From the NCBI GenBank assembly GCA_049516595.1, contig JBEKSY010000006.1, forward strand, positions 1-64,000: a stretch of 64,000 nucleotides of DNA, in the 5' to 3' direction. The notes beneath the pieces are model-generated. The model was given only the letters and a program-made list of their open reading frames with translations, was not told where the DNA came from and searched no databases. Shown here piece by piece: positions 22,788 to 31,658 of this stretch (its first letter is position 1; each line of letters starts with the position of its first letter). This stretch comes from JBEKHT01 sp049516595. GTDB lineage: Bacteria; Chloroflexota; Anaerolineae; Anaerolineales; RBG-16-64-43. Both the position numbers and the translations under genes were made by a program.

Positions 22788-24620
22788 ATGAAGGAGTTCT
22801 TTGGGCGGCTGCTCCGGGTTGACTTGAGCTCCGGCCAAATCGGAGAATTCCAGGTCGCTGACGAGGAGATTGGCAACTACCTGGGGGGAGCTTCCCTGGC
22901 GGCGCACCTCTTGTACCCGCAGCTCCGCGCCGAGATGGATCCCCTCGCGCCGGAGTCCCCTCTGGTCGTCTTGAATGGCCCTCTGAGTGCAACCGCGGGA
23001 CCGACCGTCGGGCGCTGGGTCATTTGCGCTCGATCGCCGGCGACCCGCCTTTGGGGAGAATCCAATTGCGGTGGGTTTTTTGGGGCCGAGCTGCGCTTCG
23101 CCAGCTATGACGGCGTCTGGTTGGAGGGGCGGGCAAGCGAGCCGGTATACCTGTCGATCACTCCTAACCGAGTGGAGATCCGCTCGGCGAAAAACTTGTG
23201 GGGCAAGGCCGACACCTATGAGACGCAGGATCTCATCAAACAGGAGTGGGGCCGCCCGGGGTCCCGGGTTGCTAGCATTGGGAAGGCGGGTGAGATGCAG
23301 AGCCCCCTGGCGGCCGTCCTGTGCGACCACGGTCGGGCTGCTGGGCGCACGGGGATGGGCGCTGTCCTGGGGTCCAAGAACCTCAAGGCGATCGCGGTCG
23401 AAGGCGGGCAGCCGCTCCGATATCGAGACCCCCCGACCTACAGCGAACTACGAACGCGAACGAACCGGGAACTAAAGCAGAACACCTTTGCCACCATGAT
23501 GCACTCCCTGGGGACGGCCGGAGCCCTTGACTTCCTTGATGCTCTTGGATTGATGCCAAAACGATACTACACCCGCGGAAGGATGGAGGAGGCGGATCAG
23601 GTCAGCGGCTCAACGATGGCGGAAACCATCCTGACGGGCATGGCGGCCTGTCATGCCTGCGTGATTGCCTGCGGGCGCAAAGTCGCCCTCAGCGACGGGA
23701 AGAATCGCAAGGGGCCGGAATACGAAACCATTGTGGGCTTCGGCCCAAATCTGTTGATTGACCAATTGAGCGCGATCACCCATTTGGGCGAGATGTGTGA
23801 CCGGTTCGGATTTGACACCATCAGCCTCTCCAACACCATCGGGCTTGCGTTTCTCTTGTATTCTGATGGCGTCCTGACTGCCAAGGATACCGACGGGGTG
23901 GAACTGCAGTGGGGGAGCGTTCCTGCGGCCGAGGCGATGGTCCGGCAGGCCGGTGAGGGTAGGGGGCTGGGTCCCCTTCTGGCACAAGGGTCGAGGGCCT
24001 TGGCCCGGGCCTGCGGAGTTGAGGAAAAAGCCAACCAGGTCAACGGTCTGGAGCTCGCCTATCACGACCCCCGCGGAGGCTCGGGCATGGCTCTGGTCTA
24101 TGCGACTTCCCCCCGGGGCGCCTGTCACAATCAGGGACCCTACTATCTGATCGAGAGTGGCAACGTCCTCGAGGAGGTGGGAGTGCAATTCATGGAACCG
24201 CGCCAGATTGAGGGGAAAGCCAGGAACGTGGCGCGGCATCAGGATTGGGTCACGGTGTTGAACAGCCTGGTCATGTGCATCTTCGGGGTCACCCCCCCAC
24301 AAGAGGTACAGGAGCTGATCCAAGCCGCGATTGGCTGGAACGGGGATCTCGAGGATTTGATGAGGGCAGGCGAAAGAGCGTGGAACCTCAAACGGGCCAT
24401 CAACTGTCGGCTGGGGTTGACCCGAGCCAATGATCGCTTGCCAAAGGAGTTCGCTCACGCTCTTGCAGAGGGTGGCGCGGCAGGATTTGTGCCCGACATG
24501 GATCGACTCCTGGCCGATTACTACCGGGTGCGCGGCTGGGATGAGCGCACCGGCAAGCCCCTGCCCGAGACCCTGCAGCGCTTGGGCTTGCCGGAAGTCT
24601 CCGCGGCACTGTGGGGCTAG
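22788..24620 (+). CDS. aor: Tungsten-dependent aldehyde:ferredoxin oxidoreductase
   Basis: A 610-residue enzyme of the AOR family, which oxidises aldehydes to acids with ferredoxin as acceptor and uses a tungsten bis-pyranopterin plus one [4Fe-4S] cluster. The N-terminal domain has the pterin-binding GPLSATAGPTVGRW and SNCGGFFGAELRFA. Cluster ligands are C288, C291 and C295 in CHACVIACGRK, and a later Cys in PRGACHNQGPYY (about 446). The length equals typical AORs. The ATG at 22788 follows GAGGAG; a longer frame upstream overlaps the SCP2 gene. The NAD(P)HX repair enzyme follows after 39 nt. No dedicated ferredoxin gene is nearby. Confidence 0.92.
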   Translation: MKEFFGRLLRVDLSSGQIGEFQVADEEIGNYLGGASLAAHLLYPQLRAEMDPLAPESPLVVLNGPLSATAGPTVGRWVICARSPATRLWGESNCGGFFGAELRFASYDGVWLEGRASEPVYLSITPNRVEIRSAKNLWGKADTYETQDLIKQEWGRPGSRVASIGKAGEMQSPLAAVLCDHGRAAGRTGMGAVLGSKNLKAIAVEGGQPLRYRDPPTYSELRTRTNRELKQNTFATMMHSLGTAGALDFLDALGLMPKRYYTRGRMEEADQVSGSTMAETILTGMAACHACVIACGRKVALSDGKNRKGPEYETIVGFGPNLLIDQLSAITHLGEMCDRFGFDTISLSNTIGLAFLLYSDGVLTAKDTDGVELQWGSVPAAEAMVRQAGEGRGLGPLLAQGSRALARACGVEEKANQVNGLELAYHDPRGGSGMALVYATSPRGACHNQGPYYLIESGNVLEEVGVQFMEPRQIEGKARNVARHQDWVTVLNSLVMCIFGVTPPQEVQELIQAAIGWNGDLEDLMRAGERAWNLKRAINCRLGLTRANDRLPKEFAHALAEGGAAGFVPDMDRLLADYYRVRGWDERTGKPLPETLQRLGLPEVSAALWG

Positions 24621-24659
24621 GCAAAGGGAGTGTTGCCTCTCGCGAGACGGGGTTGTGAA

Positions 24660-26336
24660 ATGGCCAAGATCGTGAGCGTGGAGACGATGCGGGACGTCGA
24701 AAAGGAGGCCGACGCAAGCGGCCTTACTTACGATCGAATGATGGAGAACGCAGGCCATTCCGTGGCCCGAGCCATGGCCAAGGAATATGGTCTGCTGGCA
24801 GGTCAGAGAGTCCTCGTCCTGGCCGGACCGGGGAACAACGGGGGCGACGGGCTGGTGGCGGCGCATTGGTTGGCGCTGGAAGGGGCCGAGGTCGTCGTCT
24901 TCCTCACCAAGGAGCGGGCCTCAAGCGACTCAAACCTGCGCCGACTCCTGGGCGGAAGGATCCCCGTGCATGACCTGGCCCAGGAGGGGGAACGAGCGGA
25001 ATTCGATCGCGAGCTGAGGCGGACGGCCTACCTTGTCGATGCCGTGTTTGGGACCGGGACCCGGCCGCCTCTGAAAGGGGTTCCGGCCGAGTTGCTGGCC
25101 CAGGCCAAGGCGAGATTGGAGGATCGGGAAACGCCGCCCATTGTGGTGTCCGTGGATTGCCCTTCTGGTCTCAATTGTGACACGGGCGAGGTGGCTCCCC
25201 AAACGATTCGAGCCACACTCACCGTGACCCTGGCCGCGGTCAAGAAAGGGCTCCTGCGATTTCCGGGGGCAGAGTATGTCGGGAAGATCATCGTGGGCGA
25301 CATTGGCCTGGCCCCAGATACGCCCGCTCTGAAGGGCATTGAGAGCGAGTTCCCCACGCCCGAGGATCTTCGTCCCTGGCTGCCCGAAAGGCCGCGACTC
25401 TCCCACAAAGGCACATTCGGCCGGGCGGTCATTGTGGCGGGCTCCGTCAACTTCCCCGGTGCCGCAGTTCTGGCGGCACGCTCCGCCTATCGTGTCGGAG
25501 CCGGCTTGGTCACTGTGGCGGCCCCTTCGACCGTCTACCAAGTGAGTGCCTCTCAGATTCCCGAGGCCACCTGGATGATCTTGCCGGATGAGTTGGGGGT
25601 AATCGCCGCGGACGCCGCCGAAATCCTGCTGCGCGAAATGGGGGAGGCTCAGGCCATGGTCCTGGGACCGGGCTTCGGCCAGCAAAAGACCACCGCGGAG
25701 TTCCTGAGGCGCATGTTGTCGCCTGGCCCATCCGCTCATCCTCACCTTGGTTTTTCTTTGCCTCAGCACGGCAATGAGCCGGCCTCCGTCCGCTGGCCCC
25801 CCATGCTCATCGATGCCGACGGGCTAAAACTCCTTCGGCAGCTAGGCGCCTGGTGGGATCTTCTGCCCTCCGGGAGCGTGCTGACTCCTCATCCAGGCGA
25901 AATGGCCATATTGAGCGGGTTGTCTAGAGATGAAATCCAGGCGGACCGTGAGGGCGTGGCAAGGCGTTTTGCCAAAGAGTGGAATATTGTGCTCCTGCTC
26001 AAAGGCGCCTTCTCGATTGTGGCTTCCCCGCAGGGGAGGATGGCGATCATCCCGTTCGCCACCGCAGCCCTGGCTCGAGCCGGGACAGGGGATGTGCTCA
26101 GCGGAACCATCGGGGGGCTTCTGGCACAGGGTGTGCCTTCCTGGGAAGCCGCGGTGCTGGGAGCCTATCTGCACGGCTGTGCGGGGGAGTTGGCGGCTGA
26201 GGCGTGGGGAAGCACAGCTCCGGTCACGGCAGGCGACGTGTGCGAGACGATCGGTGAGGCACTTTCCGAACTTGAGTATGATCGCTGGAAAACCCCGGCG
26301 TTCCCTCGCGATTCTCGGCCCGGTCCCAATCGCTAG
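24660..26336 (+). CDS. nnr: Bifunctional NAD(P)H-hydrate repair enzyme (epimerase + dehydratase)
   Basis: A 558-residue fusion. The N-terminal NAD(P)HX epimerase domain (about 1-220) has VLAGPGNNGGDGLVAA, VDAVFGTG and VDCPSGLNCDTG. The C-terminal ADP/ATP-dependent dehydratase (about 235-545) has HKGTFGRAVIVAGS, VLGPGFG, LTPHPGEMAILSG and the catalytic ARAGTGDVLSGTIGGLL. It repairs hydrated NAD(P)H. An insertion around residues 350-375 (rich in Pro/His) separates two core strands. The ATG at 24660 follows a weak site. It converges on the M23 peptidase gene, sharing the stop bases CTAG at 26333-26336. Confidence 0.93.
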   Translation: MAKIVSVETMRDVEKEADASGLTYDRMMENAGHSVARAMAKEYGLLAGQRVLVLAGPGNNGGDGLVAAHWLALEGAEVVVFLTKERASSDSNLRRLLGGRIPVHDLAQEGERAEFDRELRRTAYLVDAVFGTGTRPPLKGVPAELLAQAKARLEDRETPPIVVSVDCPSGLNCDTGEVAPQTIRATLTVTLAAVKKGLLRFPGAEYVGKIIVGDIGLAPDTPALKGIESEFPTPEDLRPWLPERPRLSHKGTFGRAVIVAGSVNFPGAAVLAARSAYRVGAGLVTVAAPSTVYQVSASQIPEATWMILPDELGVIAADAAEILLREMGEAQAMVLGPGFGQQKTTAEFLRRMLSPGPSAHPHLGFSLPQHGNEPASVRWPPMLIDADGLKLLRQLGAWWDLLPSGSVLTPHPGEMAILSGLSRDEIQADREGVARRFAKEWNIVLLLKGAFSIVASPQGRMAIIPFATAALARAGTGDVLSGTIGGLLAQGVPSWEAAVLGAYLHGCAGELAAEAWGSTAPVTAGDVCETIGEALSELEYDRWKTPAFPRDSRPGPNR

Positions 26337-27382
26337 TGCAATTGAGGCACGAAGGGAGTGGCCTCGGGGGTCAAGGTCGGGTTGACCATCATCGGCAGTC
26401 CGGATTGGATCAGAACAAAAGTGGTCTCCCCGGGGAGGATGCGGAAATCATTGTCGTACTTCCTCCACCAGACCCAGGCCGTGATTCGGTAGGTCCCCGC
26501 GGGAAGATCGCTGATGGCGAAATTCTCATGATAGGCATCATCCGGGTGAGTTACATCTGCAATGTAGGTCCAGCCCGGCCACACCTGTCCGGTATCGAGG
26601 GACGTGATGGTGTAGGGGGTCTTGGGCAAAGGCCAACCGTCAATGCTTTCGATCCGCCCTGCAACTACGCCCCACCCCTGAGGGGGGACCAGCCAGAGTT
26701 CGGGATTCCGAGTGGCATAGTAGGAATCCGCACCAATTCGCACCTCGAAGTGCAAATGGGGCCCCGTGGTATTCCCGGTCTTGCCCACCTCGCCGATTTC
26801 CTCCCCGCGTTGGACGTGATCCCCGATTTTCACGAAGATCTTCTGCAGGTGGGCGTAGGCCGTGAACACAGGCTCCCCTTGGTACCCAAAGTCATGACGG
26901 ATTGAGACAGCCAGCCCGTACGTGTCCTCCAGGTCGAAGTAGTGCTCAAATAGGCCGAACCCGGCCCAGCTGACCACCCCGTCGCCAGCAGCCAGCACGG
27001 GGGTTCCCTGCGGTGCCGGCATGTCGACCCCGGTATGTGTGTGCATGGTGTTCATGTAGTTTTCCCCGTAACGATAGGTGGGATCGGCCCAATTCACCTC
27101 GCCGGAGGCGATCGGACGAGCGAGCCAGTAATGATCTTCAGGGCGGAGTTGGAGAGGCACCGGGTACGACGGCGGCCTCCAGTTCAAGGAAGGAGGATCT
27201 TGTGAGAGCGGAATAGGTTGAAAGGTAGGGACCTCGGACGCCAACGGAGTTGGATCGTCGGAGGTGGACGATGGGGTGGAGGAGGGTTGGGCCGGCGGCG
27301 TGAAGGCATTCTCCCACGGAGCCCGAGTCCCGAGGACAAGAGCTGCAGCCAAGAGCGGAAAGAATATCAGGCCCCTACGCAT
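26333..27382 (-). CDS. Secreted M23-type (LytM) peptidase domain protein
   Basis: A 349-residue exported protein: signal peptide (about 1-26), a Pro/Ser/Thr-rich linker (to ~60), an M23 endopeptidase domain (about 100-225) with zinc-site motifs HTGVDMPAPQG and GPHLHFEVR plus TAYAHLQKIFVKIGDHV, then a ~110-residue beta-rich C-terminal domain. The M23 residues are present, so peptidoglycan or protein cleavage is plausible. It lies 7 nt downstream of the beta-propeller lipoprotein gene and is probably cotranscribed with it. Its stop overlaps the stop of the convergent gene within CTAG. Confidence 0.88.
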   Translation of the reverse strand: MRRGLIFFPLLAAALVLGTRAPWENAFTPPAQPSSTPSSTSDDPTPLASEVPTFQPIPLSQDPPSLNWRPPSYPVPLQLRPEDHYWLARPIASGEVNWADPTYRYGENYMNTMHTHTGVDMPAPQGTPVLAAGDGVVSWAGFGLFEHYFDLEDTYGLAVSIRHDFGYQGEPVFTAYAHLQKIFVKIGDHVQRGEEIGEVGKTGNTTGPHLHFEVRIGADSYYATRNPELWLVPPQGWGVVAGRIESIDGWPLPKTPYTITSLDTGQVWPGWTYIADVTHPDDAYHENFAISDLPAGTYRITAWVWWRKYDNDFRILPGETTFVLIQSGLPMMVNPTLTPEATPFVPQLH

Positions 27383-27389
27383 GGCATCT

Positions 27390-29324
27390 CTAGTATGGCG
27401 GCACCGTCGGCCAACGGGTGTCCGTGGGGAGTGGCCCCCACCAGTAAGGCAGAGGCGTGGGAGTGGAGGACGGCGTCGGCGTGAGGAATGCGCTCGGGGG
27501 GAGAATCTCGTTCATGGCGGACATCCAGTCGAGACTATCGGTGATGCGGAACTCCCAGTAGCGAATCCCAGGGTAGTAATCGCGCCAATTGGCGTCCGAT
27601 GCCACTCGCTCCCAGCCGAGTTCTTCAGCCAATTCGGTGAAGTCGGCATAATAGCCTTGCGGAATCGAGGCCAAGGGGGCCCCGCCCGCGTCATACTCCG
27701 AGGGGGTGCCGGAACTGCGAGCTTGGAAGTCCCAGGCCAGGGCGCGAAGAGGCTCTCCCTGAGTGCCATCCTGGGCGGCGGTTCGAATGTAGAGCCGCCA
27801 GAACTGGTCCTGACCGACGGGATCGGGTACGATCTCCAGCCAGCCCTTCGCCGCGGCATCGCGGGAGACTGCAAATGACCTGCCAGTGCGCAGCCACGAG
27901 AGTTCCTCCAGTGGGGGGAGCGGAGTAGCCAGGCCAACATACGCGCTGTCGAGCGTCCCGAGAAAATCCCACCCCACATCTTTCCGGATTTCACCCCGCA
28001 AGTTGTTGAAGCGACCGACCACCGAGGAGCTCAAGCGCGGGTCGGGGGCGTTCACGTTCAGAGGAAGAAGTTTGGCCCCCAGGGGCCCCACCGCAGTCAA
28101 AGTGGCCATCGCGCTTGGTGTCGAGGGAGCCTGCAAGGATTGGAGCCAGGCCGGAAGCGGGTTGGGCAAGGAGACTGCGGTCCAAGAAATGCCACCCAGG
28201 TTTCCCGGCACCGGAAGGACCGTCGGGGCCAAACTCGGCTGGCCCGCCATCGAAACCTGCAGATATCCGTCGGAAGGTGAACTGTCAAAGGTCGTCAGAA
28301 GAAGTTGGCTATTGGGACTCCAGGCTGGCTGGGCTCCCTGACCGGCCAAGGTGGGTGCAAGAGATGGATCTGACAGGTTGAGGACATACACCCAGTGGTA
28401 TCCGTCTTTTTGGACGGAATACGCGAGTTGTTTTCCATCGGGGCTGTAGGCCGGGCTTCCCTGATCCAGACCGGGAGTGTTCGCGATTGGGCTCTCTTGC
28501 AGGTTGTCCAGGTTCACTGCCAGGAGCTCAGCATTCCCGTCACGCTCCGAAACGAACACGATCTGCCGGCCCAAAGGTGACCAAGCCGGTGAAAAATCCG
28601 GCACCGAATCCGAATCGCACCACACTGGTGATCCGCCCGACGAAGGACTGATGCAGACAGCCAGATGGTCCTGAGCGTAGTGCTCATAAGCCAACCATTT
28701 CCCGTCGGGCGACCAGGCGGGATGCCCGTCGTAGTCGAGTGAGTTCGTGACCCGGGTGATTTCACCGCTGAGAAGGTCGAGGGTGTATATGTCCCAATTG
28801 CCATCGCGATGGGAGGAGAAGGCCAGGGTTCCTCCGTCGGGACTGAATGCGGGGTCCCGATCTTCCTTGCCCGGATCTGAAAGGGTCAAGGGCTTCGGGC
28901 TTCCCAAAGGCCAGGCCAGGATCTGCGTCTCCCCCAATCGTTCCACGGCCAGAGCCAGGGTGCCCGGCTGGCCATACAAGTTGATCGGTGTCGGCACCGC
29001 AAGGGTGGGGGACTCCCCTGAAGGAGCAATCATCGCAGTTGTAGTGGGCGCCGCCGGCGTTATCCCCGCACCAGCGGTGGAACCGGAAGGAGGCAAGGAG
29101 GCCATAGGTGTCAGAAGGGGGGGCGTTGCCTGGGAGATAAGCTTAAGGGGCGTCGGGGTGGCGCCAAGGCAGCCTGCCAGCAATGTTCCCAGCAGGGAAA
29201 CGAAAGTAATCGCCGCCCTTTCGGGCCGGAGGTCTCTCTGGCGGAGGACGGAATCACGCGAGGCGAGGTCGCTTCCCTCCGAGGGGGCGACCTGAACGCG
29301 CGCTCTGCGGCTTGGCCCTGTCAA
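27390..29324 (-). CDS. TolB/WD40-like beta-propeller lipoprotein
   Basis: A 644-residue exported protein. The lipobox is LLAGC after a long basic N-region; then a Pro/Thr-rich linker and a TolB-type six-blade propeller with repeated PAFSPDGGTLAFSS, PAWSPDGKWLAYE, PAWSPLGRQIVFVS and PAYSPDGKQLAYS. The last ~230 residues form a separate domain ending in a Pro/Thr-rich stretch. The TTG at 29324 is chosen because AAAGGA lies just upstream; the ATG further up (29438) would add 38 basic residues. The likely role is extracytoplasmic binding or scaffold, in an operon with the M23 peptidase. Confidence 0.8.
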   Translation of the reverse strand: MTGPSRRARVQVAPSEGSDLASRDSVLRQRDLRPERAAITFVSLLGTLLAGCLGATPTPLKLISQATPPLLTPMASLPPSGSTAGAGITPAAPTTTAMIAPSGESPTLAVPTPINLYGQPGTLALAVERLGETQILAWPLGSPKPLTLSDPGKEDRDPAFSPDGGTLAFSSHRDGNWDIYTLDLLSGEITRVTNSLDYDGHPAWSPDGKWLAYEHYAQDHLAVCISPSSGGSPVWCDSDSVPDFSPAWSPLGRQIVFVSERDGNAELLAVNLDNLQESPIANTPGLDQGSPAYSPDGKQLAYSVQKDGYHWVYVLNLSDPSLAPTLAGQGAQPAWSPNSQLLLTTFDSSPSDGYLQVSMAGQPSLAPTVLPVPGNLGGISWTAVSLPNPLPAWLQSLQAPSTPSAMATLTAVGPLGAKLLPLNVNAPDPRLSSSVVGRFNNLRGEIRKDVGWDFLGTLDSAYVGLATPLPPLEELSWLRTGRSFAVSRDAAAKGWLEIVPDPVGQDQFWRLYIRTAAQDGTQGEPLRALAWDFQARSSGTPSEYDAGGAPLASIPQGYYADFTELAEELGWERVASDANWRDYYPGIRYWEFRITDSLDWMSAMNEILPPSAFLTPTPSSTPTPLPYWWGPLPTDTRWPTVPPY

Positions 29325-29518
29325 TTGTTCCTTTCTGGCCGGGGTTTTCTCGCCTACGGCCCCTTTTCTACCGGGGGTTGCACTATACATGCCGCGCAGT
29401 GGCCTGCAATCGAGGTCGGGACGGCCCGCCCAATGCAATCAGGTTTTGTCAGTCTAATCCCATCACAACATTTCCTGCTCCGCGCGACGGGACAGCATTT
29501 CCGGCTCGCTTCTGGGGA

Positions 29519-29878
29519 TCAATAGTAGGTCTCGGGAGGCGGGATTTCAAACGGCGCCTCGCAGACGTCCTGGGTTCCCTGGTCACTTTGGTCGAGGATC
29601 ACTCGAGCCACGAGCGTCCCAGGCCGAGCCTCATCCTTCAGGTGGAGCGTGATCTCGACCTCCGGCCCTTCCGCCGCGACGAGGTAGGTTGAGGAAACCA
29701 ACAATCCATCCGGGCGGAGTATTTCCGCCTCCAGATTGGGAGGCACTTGGAAGGCAGTCAGCGATACATGCAGCCTCACCCGCTGACCATCGGGATAAGG
29801 ATGGACCTGAAGCGCAAGGATTCGGGCTGGCTCGTCCGGGAGCCCGTTCACAACCTTGGTTGAGTCTTCCGCACTCAC
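29519..29878 (-). CDS. Small beta-rich protein, unknown function
   Basis: A 119-residue soluble protein, rich in beta strands (RILALQVHPYPDGQRVRLHV, LEAEILRPDGLLVSSTYLV, EVEITLHLKDEARPGTLVARV), like an immunoglobulin or C2-type fold. There is no signal peptide. The GTG at 29878 is chosen because upstream sequence holds a perfect -10 box 10 nt away; the longer frame runs into the divergent fdhD. With the -10 so close, the message may be leaderless. No family recognised. Confidence 0.6.
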   Translation of the reverse strand: MSAEDSTKVVNGLPDEPARILALQVHPYPDGQRVRLHVSLTAFQVPPNLEAEILRPDGLLVSSTYLVAAEGPEVEITLHLKDEARPGTLVARVILDQSDQGTQDVCEAPFEIPPPETYY

Positions 29879-29887
29879 ATTCGCGCG

Positions 29888-29893
29888 ATTATA
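29888..29893 (-). promoter_or_regulatory. Perfect -10 box just upstream of a GTG start
   Basis: TATAAT on the minus strand ends 9 nt before the GTG at 29878, so transcription would begin about 3 nt before the start codon. No -35 is seen. It is divergent from the fdhD -10 at 29978. Confidence 0.45.
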
Positions 29894-29977
29894 CCTTCCG
29901 ACGGGAAGGGGAAAGGACCCAATGGCTTTGCGCGACCCTCCTCGCCCGGAAGACGCCGACGAGCGGAGGGACACCGA

Positions 29978-29983
29978 TATAAT
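29978..29983 (+). promoter_or_regulatory. Perfect -10 box upstream of fdhD
   Basis: TATAAT on the plus strand, with no clear -35. Transcription would start near 29990, which excludes the in-frame ATG at 29982 and supports the GTG at 30027. Confidence 0.5.
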
Positions 29984-30026
29984 GTGTCCCAGATGGTGCC
30001 GTTGGCCGAAGGAAACGGAGGTTGAA

Positions 30027-30851
30027 GTGCTGGAAAAAGTTGAGGCGGCCGGAGGGGTGGTCCCCACCGGGTACCGAGCCCTGCAGGGGAACGAGTGGAT
30101 TGATCTGCCTCTTGGAGAAGTCATCGAGGAAGCTGAGCTTTGCATCCACGTAAACGGGCGGGAATTGGTTACCTTTGCCGCAACTCCGGTGCACCAGGAG
30201 GCATTGGCCGTTGGATTCTTAGCAAACCAAGGTCTGATCCGGACGCGTGAGGAGGTGCGGGAACTTCACCTCTCCGCGGACGGGCTTTGCGTAGATGTCT
30301 GGCTTGACCATGATATACCGCCTCCTGACCGACAGGTGATCACTTCGGGGTGCAGCGGGGGGGTCACTTTTGACCATCTGGTCCAGCGGCTTCAACCCCT
30401 GTCCGGCACGCTTCGGGTTCCAGCGGACGCCTTGTTTGCCGGTGCCTCGGAGCTGTACCGAGCGGCGACCCTTTACCCTCGTTCGCGGGGAGTTCACACG
30501 AGCGCCTTGTTCCGGGATGGCCAGCTGATCGTGGCCGCGGAGGACGTTGGCCGCCACAACACCCTCGACAAGCTACGAGGATTCTGCCTCCTCCATGAGA
30601 TTGACTCCCGGGGTGCTTTGCTCCTGTCCACGGGCCGAATCAGCAGCGAGATGATCACGAAGGGGGCGCGCATGGGCTGCCCAGTCTTGGCCTCACGGAC
30701 CTCCGCGACCAGCCTATCGGTGCGCTTGGCACGCGAATGGAATGTCACCCTGGTCGGTTACTTGCGCAACTCCCCGACGGGTCCTCGCGGCCAACGTATG
30801 ATCGTGTACAGCCATCCCGAACGGATCGTTCTGGGTCATCCCTCCCCCTGA
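30027..30851 (+). CDS. fdhD: FdhD-type formate dehydrogenase sulfurtransferase
   Basis: A 274-residue protein of the FdhD family, which moves sulfur from a cysteine desulfurase to the molybdenum/tungsten cofactor of formate dehydrogenase. Landmarks: ATPVHQEALAVGFLANQGLI, the Cys loop TSGCSGG (C109), RGVHTSALF and AAEDVGRHNTLDKL. E. coli FdhD has a CxxC pair; here a single Cys is present, as in many homologs. The GTG at 30027 has GGAGG 5 nt upstream. No formate dehydrogenase gene is in the window; the tungsten aldehyde oxidoreductase 5 kb away is the only pterin enzyme visible. Confidence 0.88.
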   Translation: MLEKVEAAGGVVPTGYRALQGNEWIDLPLGEVIEEAELCIHVNGRELVTFAATPVHQEALAVGFLANQGLIRTREEVRELHLSADGLCVDVWLDHDIPPPDRQVITSGCSGGVTFDHLVQRLQPLSGTLRVPADALFAGASELYRAATLYPRSRGVHTSALFRDGQLIVAAEDVGRHNTLDKLRGFCLLHEIDSRGALLLSTGRISSEMITKGARMGCPVLASRTSATSLSVRLAREWNVTLVGYLRNSPTGPRGQRMIVYSHPERIVLGHPSP

Positions 30852-31010
30852 GGCCCCTGGGCGGAAACATCCGCCCAGGGGGCCGGCGACGGCAAGCGCA
30901 GAGTGTTCTCCCCTGAGTTTCATCGGAAGGGGTTGTGTTAGAATGAGCGGGGTGAGGTGTCGGAGGCCATTCCTCGTCCCGAAGGGCGTACGGTACTACA
31001 GGAGGCGGTG

Positions 31011-31541
31011 ATGATCGAGGTGTCGATCGACAGCATTCGAGTGCACCTGGTCTCGCAAAGTCGCGTGGTGGTTCTCAAAGAGCTGGATACGGATCGCTAT
31101 CTGCCCATCTGGATCGGTCCCTTCGAGGCGGATGCCATCGCGATGAGCCTGCAGGACATTGAAGCGGCGCGACCTATGACCCACGATCTGCTCAAGAATC
31201 TGCTGGCACAACTCGGGGCGGAGGCCGCCCGGGTCGAGATCCACGACCTGCGTGATGATGTCTTCTACGCCCGCATTATTCTGCGTTTTGACGATCGGGA
31301 ATTGGAAATCGATTCGCGACCCTCGGATGCGCTTGCCCTGGCCGTGCGGGTCCACACGCCAGTCTTTGTGGAGGAATCGGTGATGGAGCGGGCGGGAGTG
31401 ACCCCGGAAAGCGAGGCCGTGGATGCCGAGGCGCCTGCCGCGGAATCGAAAGAGGGCGGAGACCGTCTGTCCGTATTCAAGGACTTCGTTGAGGGGCTGG
31501 ACATGGATGACCTGTCCGGAGGTGAAGAGAACAAGAGCTAG
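31011..31541 (+). CDS. Bifunctional nuclease family (DUF151) protein
   Basis: A 176-residue protein of the bifunctional nuclease/DUF151 family: residues 1-125 carry VHLVSQSRVVVLKE, RYLPIWIGPFEADAIAM, RPMTHDLLKNLL, YARIILRF and IDSRPSDALALAVR, in the usual order. The C-terminal ~45 residues are acidic and end in a short UVR-like helix (LSVFKDFVEGLDMDDL). Plant homologs have nuclease activity; the bacterial role is unclear. The ATG at 31011 follows GGAGG at 5 nt. A TGTTAGAAT extended -10-like box lies at 30937-30945. Confidence 0.9.
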   Translation: MIEVSIDSIRVHLVSQSRVVVLKELDTDRYLPIWIGPFEADAIAMSLQDIEAARPMTHDLLKNLLAQLGAEAARVEIHDLRDDVFYARIILRFDDRELEIDSRPSDALALAVRVHTPVFVEESVMERAGVTPESEAVDAEAPAAESKEGGDRLSVFKDFVEGLDMDDLSGGEENKS

Positions 31542-31658
31542 CCGGTACTGGCGCCCGCCTCGAGCAGGTGCCAGCTTCGCTGGGAGCCTCGCAGGCGGCT
31601 CCATCCCCCGGCCGTCCGGTGGCGCTTCGACCCAAGAGTCAGATTTCCAGTTTGTGGC

